A stretch of DNA of 48,160 nt from Roseomonas sp. (GTDB taxonomy: Bacteria; Pseudomonadota; Alphaproteobacteria; Acetobacterales; Acetobacteraceae). Below the pieces are notes generated by a model, which worked only from the letters and a program-made list of their open reading frames with translations, did no database searches and was not told the DNA's origin. Where the stretch lies: positions 1-48,160 of the forward strand of contig JADCGA010000023.1 in the NCBI GenBank assembly GCA_020249265.1, read 5' to 3'. This document shows positions 43,306 to 48,160 of the stretch, piece by piece (within the stretch, counting starts at the first letter, position 1; each line of letters begins with the position of its first letter). The position numbers and the translations under genes were made by a program.

Positions 43306-44481
43306 GTGACACCTGTCGAGAAAATCCGCGAATGGCACGAAGAACTCATCGCCTGGCGGCGCGATTTCCACGCTCATCCTGAACTCGGGTTTGAGGAAGT
43401 GCGGACCAGCGCACTGGTGGCCGAGCGCCTCGCTTCCTGGGGGATTGAGGTGCATCGCGGCATTGGCAAGACCGGCGTTGTGGGTGTGCTGCGGAACGGC
43501 AATGGGCAGGGGCGGCTTGGGCTGCGCGCCGATATGGATGCGCTGCCCATGCCGGAAGCCAATGGCTTCGCGCATAAATCCGGCATCGAAGGCAAGATGC
43601 ATGGCTGCGGGCATGATGGGCATACCACTATGCTGCTCGCGACCGCGCGTTATCTGGCCGAAACACGCAATTTCGACGGCACGGTGCATTTCATTTTCCA
43701 GCCAGCGGAAGAAGGGCTTGGCGGCGCGCAAGCCATGCTGGAAGATGGGCTGTTTGAACGTTTCCCCTGCGACACGGTCTATGGGCTGCATAACCGCCCC
43801 GGCCTGCCGGTTGGGCAATTCGCCATTCGCCCCGGCCCGATCATGGCGGGCGCGATCTTTTTCGACATCATGATTCAAGGCAAGGGCGGCCATGGCGCGC
43901 GGCCGGAACAGACGATTGATCCCGTTGTGGTGGGCGCGCAAATCGTAACGGCCTTGCAGACCGTGGTCGCACGCAATGTGCCCGCTTTGGATAGTGCCGT
44001 GCTGAGCGTGACGGGCTTCAATGCTGGACAGGCCTATAATGTGATCCCGGATCAGGTGACGCTGAAGGGCACAGTGCGCGCCTTCAAGATGGAGATGATG
44101 CGGCTGGTCGAAGACCGCATGCGCGCCGTGGTGCAGGGCATCGCCGCCGCCTTTGGTGCGAGTGCCGAAATCACCTTTAAGGAAATCGCCGCCCCCACCA
44201 TCAACGCGCCGGTCGAGGCAACCGCGCTGGCCGATGCCGCCGCTTCATTGGTTGGTGAAGCGGCGGTGGAGCGCAATCGCACGCCCGTGATGGGCAGTGA
44301 GGATTTTGCCTATATGCTGCTGCAACGCCCAGGCGCTTACATCCATGTCGGCAATGGCACCGGCGATGTGGGCGGCTGCGATGTGCATAACCCGCATTAT
44401 GATTTCAACGACGCAGCCATTCCCTATGGCGGCGGCGTGATGGCCGCGCTGGTGGAACAGAAGCTGCCGCGCGTGAAGTGA
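43306..44481 (+). CDS. M20 family amidohydrolase (hippurate hydrolase-like)
   Basis: A 391-residue zinc-dependent amidohydrolase of the M20D group. FHAHPELGFEE and LRADMDALPMPEANG open the catalytic domain; the metal site is in MHGCGHDGHTTMLL; the catalytic Glu pair is in QPAEEGLGGA; PVMGSEDFAYML closes it. M20D enzymes release amino acids from N-acyl derivatives (hippurate, N-acetyl or IAA conjugates). I prefer GTG 43306, 9 bases after GAGG, to the in-frame ATG at 43285, which has no ribosome binding site. Confidence 0.9.
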   Translation: MTPVEKIREWHEELIAWRRDFHAHPELGFEEVRTSALVAERLASWGIEVHRGIGKTGVVGVLRNGNGQGRLGLRADMDALPMPEANGFAHKSGIEGKMHGCGHDGHTTMLLATARYLAETRNFDGTVHFIFQPAEEGLGGAQAMLEDGLFERFPCDTVYGLHNRPGLPVGQFAIRPGPIMAGAIFFDIMIQGKGGHGARPEQTIDPVVVGAQIVTALQTVVARNVPALDSAVLSVTGFNAGQAYNVIPDQVTLKGTVRAFKMEMMRLVEDRMRAVVQGIAAAFGASAEITFKEIAAPTINAPVEATALADAAASLVGEAAVERNRTPVMGSEDFAYMLLQRPGAYIHVGNGTGDVGGCDVHNPHYDFNDAAIPYGGGVMAALVEQKLPRVK

Positions 44482-44486
44482 GGCAC

Positions 44487-44542
44487 GGAGCATTTTCAAG
44501 CCAAGTGGGAACCACTTGGTGACTCGGAAAATGCGACCAGAC
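44487..44542 (+). repeat. REP-like palindromic repeat, copy 2
   Basis: Same unit as 14862-14916, 6 bases after the M20 stop. Arms are GCATTTTC/GAAAATGC outside and CCAAGTGG/CCACTTGG inside. It forms a head-to-tail pair with copy 3, two bases away. Confidence 0.85.
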
Positions 44543-44544
44543 AA

Positions 44545-44600
44545 GGAGCATTTTCAAGCCAAGTGGGAACCACTTGGCGGCTCGGAAAATGCGACCAAAC
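44545..44600 (+). repeat. REP-like palindromic repeat, copy 3
   Basis: Tandem partner of copy 2, differing at only a few positions (TGACTC to CGGCTC on the right arm). The pair fills the space between the convergent M20 and DUF1150 genes and may act as a bidirectional terminator. Confidence 0.85.
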
Positions 44601-44606
44601 ACACGG

Positions 44607-44873
44607 TTAATGCACCAGCGCCACACCCATCCCATGCTGGAAAATCGCCGCCGCCGCCAGCGCGTAATCCGGTGCCGCGCCAATCTGCGTGCCATCCGCC
44701 GCGTGGATTGCAACCGAGCGCTGATTATTCACCATCACCGGGCGCAGATATGCGATGCGGTTCGTGCCGTAGCGCGCCCAATCCAGCGGTGAAAGCTGGC
44801 GCAAATCCGGCTCCGTCAGGATGATGTCCTGTTCGGCTTCGGTTTCGGTGTCGAATTCTTCCTGGTCACTCAT
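44607..44873 (-). CDS. DUF1150 family protein
   Basis: An 88-residue acidic protein. The N-terminus is rich in Glu and Asp; the rest (LSPLDWARYGTNRIAYLRPV, AIHAADGTQIG, AIFQHGMGVALVHL-like end) fits DUF1150, a small alphaproteobacterial family usually encoded beside Hsp20, of unknown function. ATG 44873 follows GGAGGA. It lies downstream of hsp20 in the same direction; a repeat copy sits between the two genes. Confidence 0.85.
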   Translation of the reverse strand: MSDQEEFDTETEAEQDIILTEPDLRQLSPLDWARYGTNRIAYLRPVMVNNQRSVAIHAADGTQIGAAPDYALAAAAIFQHGMGVALVH

Positions 44874-44930
44874 GATCTTGTCCTCCGGCGCGCCCTTGAT
44901 GGCTCGCGCTGTTGTGCCGTCCCAATATTC

Positions 44931-44984
44931 TTTGGTCGCATTTTCCGAGTCGCCAAGTGAGTCCACTTGGCTTGAAAATGCTCC
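44931..44984 (-). repeat. REP-like palindromic repeat, copy 4
   Basis: Inverted relative to copies 2 and 3, located between hsp20 and the DUF1150 gene and so inside their presumed transcript. The inner arms are CCAAGTG/CACTTGG with a four-base centre (AGTC). Differences from the other copies are confined mostly to the loop and the flank. Confidence 0.85.
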
Positions 44985-45008
44985 ATAGGCCCGGCGGGGA
45001 TGAGGCAT

Positions 45009-45464
45009 TCAGCCCCGTTCGGGGCGCCCTTCCACGATGGTGGCGGCGCCATTGGTTTTGGTATCAATCCGGATGGTCTTCACGCGGACCTCCGGTAGCG
45101 GTCGCTTCAATTCCACATGCAGCAAGCCGTTATCCAGCCAGGCACTTTCGACATCTATACCCTCGGCCAGCACAAAGGCGCGCTGGAATTGGCGGGCTGC
45201 GATGCCGCGATGCAGGAAAATCCGGCCTTCCGAATCATCCTTCTGCCGCCCGCGAATCACAAGCTGATTATCTTCCTGCGTGATTTGCAGATCATCCATG
45301 GAAAACCCGGCCACCGCCAGCGTAATGCGCAGCCGGTTATCGCCGATCTGTTCGATGTTGTAGGGCGGGTAGCCATCAGCATTCTTGCCCACACGATCGA
45401 GCATCTGTTCCAGATGATCGAAGCCAAGGAACAAAGGCGAGCCGAAAAGCGAAGGTCTGGTCAT
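45009..45464 (-). CDS. Hsp20 family small heat shock protein (IbpA-like)
   Basis: A 151-residue chaperone that holds unfolding proteins. The alpha-crystallin domain spans residues about 40-130, with YNIEQIGDNRLRITLAVAGF, LVIRGRQ, IAARQFQRAF and the C-terminal GLLHVELKRPLPE. ATG 45464 is preceded by GAGGAGG; the open frame continues upstream to 45590 but without family similarity. The leader carries a possible RNA thermometer. It is followed by the DUF1150 gene. Confidence 0.92.
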   Translation of the reverse strand: MTRPSLFGSPLFLGFDHLEQMLDRVGKNADGYPPYNIEQIGDNRLRITLAVAGFSMDDLQITQEDNQLVIRGRQKDDSEGRIFLHRGIAARQFQRAFVLAEGIDVESAWLDNGLLHVELKRPLPEVRVKTIRIDTKTNGAATIVEGRPERG

Positions 45465-45497
45465 GTGATATGGCCTCCTCATCTGAGAGCGAAGCAA
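45465..45497 (-). promoter_or_regulatory. Possible ROSE-type RNA thermometer before hsp20
   Basis: In the hsp20 leader a TTGCT element (45493-45497 on the minus strand) lies just upstream of the ribosome binding site GAGGAGG. TTGCT can pair with the AGGA of that site with one bulged G, the core geometry of ROSE thermometers that control rhizobial small heat shock genes. I fit only the last hairpin; the rest of a ROSE fold was not established. Confidence 0.4.
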
Positions 45498-45592
45498 GTT
45501 GCCGGGCCCGAAGCGCCCTGCTGGACTCCATTTTGGATTTCGGCCCTGGCGTTGCAAGGGGGGGCGCGCAGGGCTACATCCCCCGGCCAACC

Positions 45593-46120
45593 ATGACCGA
45601 AACCGAAACCCTGCCGATCCTGCTGGTGCCCGACAAACGGCTCCGCCTTAAGGCGCGCCCGCTTGGCGCTGCCGATGGCGATGCCATCCGTGCGCTAGCC
45701 CCCAAGATGCTTGCCACCATGTATGCCGCGCCTGGCATTGGCCTGGCCGCGCCGCAGATTGGCGAAGGGCTTCGCCTGATCGTGCTTGATATCCAGCCCA
45801 AGGAAAAGCCCGAGCCCCTGGTGCTGGTGAACCCGGAAATCATCGCCGAAAGTGCTGAGCGCGCCACGCGCGAAGAAGGCTGCCTATCCCTCCCCGGCCA
45901 ATACGCCGATGTGACGCGCCCTGCCCGCGTGAAGGTGCGGTATTTGGACCTGACGGGTGCGAAGCGAGAGATCGAAGGCGACGGCCTGCTTTCCGCCTGC
46001 CTGCAACATGAGATTGACCATCTGGACGGCGTTTTGTTCGTGGACCATCTTTCTACGCTCAAGCGCAACATGATCCTACGCAAATTGGCCAAGGATCTGA
46101 AATCCCAGCAGCGCGAGTGA
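45593..46120 (+). CDS. def: Peptide deformylase
   Basis: Removes the formyl group from nascent proteins. 175 residues with the three metal-site motifs: GIGLAAPQIG, EEGCLSLPG (metal Cys) and QHEIDHLDG (metal His pair and catalytic Glu). ATG 45593 gives the standard N-terminus; the frame is open to 45470 across the hsp20 leader. It is divergent from hsp20, and its stop overlaps the fmt start by 4 bases. Confidence 0.95.
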   Translation: MTETETLPILLVPDKRLRLKARPLGAADGDAIRALAPKMLATMYAAPGIGLAAPQIGEGLRLIVLDIQPKEKPEPLVLVNPEIIAESAERATREEGCLSLPGQYADVTRPARVKVRYLDLTGAKREIEGDGLLSACLQHEIDHLDGVLFVDHLSTLKRNMILRKLAKDLKSQQRE

Positions 46121-47043
46121 ACAGCCAAAAGCGCCCTTTGCGCCTGGCTTTCATGGGCAGCCCGGATTTTTCTGTGCCGGCGTTGCGCGCTTTGCATGAT
46201 GCGGGGCATGAGATTGCCGCGGTATATTGCCAGCCCCCCAAACCCGCCGGGCGCGGGCAGAAGGAAACCCCCTGCCCCGTGCATCGCGCTGCCCTGGAAT
46301 TGAGCCTGCCCGTGCGTCACCCCGCGCGGCTGAAGCGCGATGAAACGGAACACGCAGCCTTCGCCGCTTTGGATTTGGATGTGGCGGTGGTCGCGGCCTA
46401 TGGCCTGATTTTGCCCAAGGCGATGCTGGAGGCTCCGCGGCGCGGCTGCCTCAATATCCACGCATCGCTGCTGCCGCGCTGGCGCGGGGCAGGCCCCATT
46501 CAGGCCGCGATTTTGGCCGGCGATACCGCAACCGGCATCACCATCATGCGCATGGAAGAAGGGCTGGATACGGGGCCGATGCTGCTGAAGGAAGCGGTGC
46601 CGATCTCGCCCACCACCACCACGCCCGATTTGCATGACGCTTTGGCCGCCATGGGCGCGCGGCTGATCCTGCGCGCCTTGGATGAAAACCCGCCCGCCAC
46701 GCCTCAGCCCGAAGCCGGCGTGACCTACGCCCCGAAACTGACCAAGGAAGATGGCCGCCTGCGCTGGGCCGAACCCGCCGAGGCGCTGGAACGGCGCATC
46801 CGCGCGCTCAACCCCTGGCCCGGCACGTTTTTCATGCTGAAGGGCGAAGCCATCCGCATCTCAGCCGCCAGCGTTGAAGCCGGCCAAGGCACGCCCGGCG
46901 AAGCCCTGGATGATGCCGGGCTGATTGCCTGTGGCGCAGGCGCGATCAGGCTGGCCCGCCTGCAACGCCCGGGCCGCGCCGCCATGCCGGCCGAGGCGTT
47001 TTTGCGCGGCCTGCCCATCCCCGCCGGCACCCGCCTGGAATGA
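46117..47043 (+). CDS. fmt: Methionyl-tRNA formyltransferase
   Basis: Formylates initiator Met-tRNA, complementing Def. 308 residues. RLAFMGSPDFSVPALRAL opens the catalytic domain; the active site is HASLLPRWRGAGPIQAAI followed by GDTATGITIMRMEEGLDTG. The C-terminal OB-like domain (residues about 205-305) binds tRNA. Start is GTG 46117, overlapping the def stop (GTGA). truA follows after 4 bases. Confidence 0.95.
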   Translation: MNSQKRPLRLAFMGSPDFSVPALRALHDAGHEIAAVYCQPPKPAGRGQKETPCPVHRAALELSLPVRHPARLKRDETEHAAFAALDLDVAVVAAYGLILPKAMLEAPRRGCLNIHASLLPRWRGAGPIQAAILAGDTATGITIMRMEEGLDTGPMLLKEAVPISPTTTTPDLHDALAAMGARLILRALDENPPATPQPEAGVTYAPKLTKEDGRLRWAEPAEALERRIRALNPWPGTFFMLKGEAIRISAASVEAGQGTPGEALDDAGLIACGAGAIRLARLQRPGRAAMPAEAFLRGLPIPAGTRLE

Positions 47044-47047
47044 CGCC

Positions 47048-47809
47048 ATGCCCCGCTATGCGCTGAGGCTGGAATATGATGGCGCGCCCTTTTGCGGCTG
47101 GCAGCGCCAGGATGGCTTGCTTTCCATCCAAAGCGTGCTGGAAGAAGCCGCCGCGCATTTGAATGGCGGAGAGGTGCCGCACGTCACCGCCGCCGGGCGC
47201 ACCGATGCCGGCGTGCATGCCGAAGCCCAAGTGGCGCATCTGGATTTGGCAACAGACCTGCCGCTTGAACGGGTGCGAGAGGCGCTGAACTTCCACACCC
47301 GCCCCCACCCGCTTGCCGTGACCGGCGCGGCGATTGTGGCGCCTGATTGGTCCGCCAGGTTTTCCGCCATTGGCCGGGCCTATCGCTACCGCATCCTGAA
47401 CCGCCCAGCGCGCCCGGCTTTGGATTGGGGCCGGGTTTGGCATGTGAAGAAACGCCTGGATGCGGCGGCGATGCATGAGGCTGCTCAAGGGCTTTTGGGC
47501 CGGCATGATTTTTCCGCCTATCGCGCCGCTTCCTGCCAGGCGAAATCGCCGCTCCGCACGCTGGACCGGCTGGATGTGACCAGGCTGGGGGAGGAGATTG
47601 AAATCATCGCCGAGGCGCGGAGCTTTCTGCACCACCAGGTGCGCAATATGGTCGGCACGCTGGTGGAGGTTGGCTATGGCCGCCGCCCAGCTTCCTGGCC
47701 GCGTGGGGTGTTGCTTGGCGGAGACCGCGCCAAGGCTGGGCAGACCGCACCGCCGGAGGGGTTGGTGCTGACCGCCGTTACCTATCCTGAGGCTGTTGAA
47801 TGGCGGTAG
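47048..47809 (+). CDS. truA: tRNA pseudouridine(38-40) synthase TruA
   Basis: Modifies U38-U40 in the anticodon arm of tRNAs. 253 residues with YALRLEYDGAPFCGWQRQDG, the catalytic Asp in AAGRTDAGVHAEAQV, and FLHHQVRNMVGTLVEVG. ATG 47048 gives the family N-terminus; the upstream open frame is a shadow of fmt. It is last in the def-fmt-truA operon, before a hairpin. Confidence 0.95.
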   Translation: MPRYALRLEYDGAPFCGWQRQDGLLSIQSVLEEAAAHLNGGEVPHVTAAGRTDAGVHAEAQVAHLDLATDLPLERVREALNFHTRPHPLAVTGAAIVAPDWSARFSAIGRAYRYRILNRPARPALDWGRVWHVKKRLDAAAMHEAAQGLLGRHDFSAYRAASCQAKSPLRTLDRLDVTRLGEEIEIIAEARSFLHHQVRNMVGTLVEVGYGRRPASWPRGVLLGGDRAKAGQTAPPEGLVLTAVTYPEAVEWR

Positions 47810-47834
47810 GGCTCTGCCCTCCCGCACCCACCCG

Positions 47835-47856
47835 CCAAGGGCCGTGAGGCCCTTGG
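47835..47856 (+). terminator. Hairpin after truA (dispersed hairpin family 2, copy B)
   Basis: CCAAGGGCC-GTGA-GGCCCTTGG, perfect 9-base stem 25 bases after the truA stop. A T-poor tail (AACCCGGGACTTTAG) follows, so it may be only a weak terminator. With its flanks it matches the hairpin at 31919-31939 in reverse orientation. The remaining bases to about 47917 show nothing else. Confidence 0.55.
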
Positions 47857-47917
47857 AACCCGGGACTTTAGTTTGGTCCAAAGCCCGAGAGGCGGGGCCT
47901 TATTTGCGCCGGTCACA

Positions 47918-48160
47918 TGTATCTTCGGGTGGGGAGGGACCGCCCGTAGGCTGGAAAGCCATGAGTGCCCCGGAAGGCGCCAACACGCAATTGTGAGAGG
48001 CCGTCGGCGTGGTGGTGGCTGAGAGGTGGCTCGGGGATTCTGAACAGCTGGGATAAGTGGATTTTCTGCCTGACCGCGGCATGATGCCGTGAACAGGAGA
48101 TACCATGACGAGACGACCACGCCGGAACCACAGCCCAGCCTTCAAGGCAAAGGTGGCGCT
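47918..48160 (+). mobile_element. IS3-type insertion sequence, left part, cut by window edge
   Basis: The right edge contains the start of an IS3-type orfA and about 190 bases of leader before it. I place the outer end near 47918 (TGTATCTTCG) because IS3 ends begin with TG and base character changes there. The exact boundary is uncertain, since only one end is visible. Confidence 0.45.
48105..48160 (+). CDS. IS3-family transposase OrfA, N-terminal fragment cut by window edge
   Basis: ATG 48105 with AGGAGA four bases upstream gives MTRRPRRNHSPAFKAKVA, then the window ends. This is the basic N-terminus of IS3-family OrfA proteins (RRNHSPAFKAKVAL), which precedes the HTH. OrfB, with the DDE catalytic domain, would lie outside. 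Confidence 0.75.
   Translation, partial: MTRRPRRNHSPAFKAKVA

Noticed and set aside
44488..44600. Tandem palindromes as a CRISPR or coding repeat
   Set aside because: Only two units with 2 bases between them and no spacers; frames through them are short and shift between copies.
1..48160. CRISPR array, rRNA genes or prophage
   Set aside because: No regularly spaced repeats, no rRNA-like sequence and no phage structural genes were seen.

Overview
The window comes from a GC-rich alphaproteobacterial chromosome. Gene content points to Rhodospirillales, most likely Acetobacteraceae (Roseomonas-like): four Bug/TctC tricarboxylate receptor genes without membrane partners, a phasin, the hsp20-DUF1150 pair, aroQ-accB-accC and def-fmt-truA. 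This placement rests on family resemblance and layout only. Genes are tightly packed, with many 4-base start/stop overlaps and several convergent pairs that touch or overlap.

Layout. 1-186: end of an ISAs1-type insertion sequence. 264-3072: a coupled trio (nitrilase-family amidase, NAD kinase, MFS transporter). 3064-8653: a leftward dipeptide/oligopeptide ABC transporter operon ending in a 39-residue lipoprotein. 8767-14011: a DMT exporter, a Bug receptor coupled to a D-hydroxyacid dehydrogenase, a WecA-like glycosyltransferase and a D-Ala-D-Ala carboxypeptidase. 14202-18432: a phasin behind two palindromes, then clpS, clpA and a YjbQ protein. 18433-24343: PhyH dioxygenase, two Bug receptors, an FkbM/VOC/GST operon and an Lrp/AsnC regulator. 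24374-28451: aat, thiSG, aroQ, accB, accC.

28442-32331 is the accessory part. A visibly AT-richer two-gene operon lies here: an unrecognised 289-residue protein and a 772-residue UvrD-type SF1 helicase. It is flanked by 57-base imperfect direct repeats, each carrying the 5' end of the same HTH-antitoxin-like gene, and it lies on the 3' side of a tRNA-Arg(CCU) gene. This is the best candidate for an undescribed (probably defence-type) system.

32383-40435: prolyl aminopeptidase, RsmB-like methyltransferase, an ArnT/PMT-type glycosyltransferase with DedA, and an Mla-type lipid transport operon. 40496-44481: Bug receptor, Ldh-family oxidoreductase and TrmH-type methyltransferase in one operon, then a divergent M20 amidohydrolase. 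44487-45497: three of four copies of a REP-like palindrome around the DUF1150-hsp20 pair; hsp20 has a possible ROSE-type RNA thermometer. 45593-47809: def-fmt-truA. The right edge enters an IS3-type element.

How the genes work together: ClpS, ClpA and Aat form most of a bacterial N-degron pathway (clpP is not in the window). AccB and AccC are half of acetyl-CoA carboxylase. ThiS and ThiG make the thiazole of thiamine. Def, Fmt and TruA serve translation. MlaEFD plus lipoprotein maintain outer-membrane lipid asymmetry.
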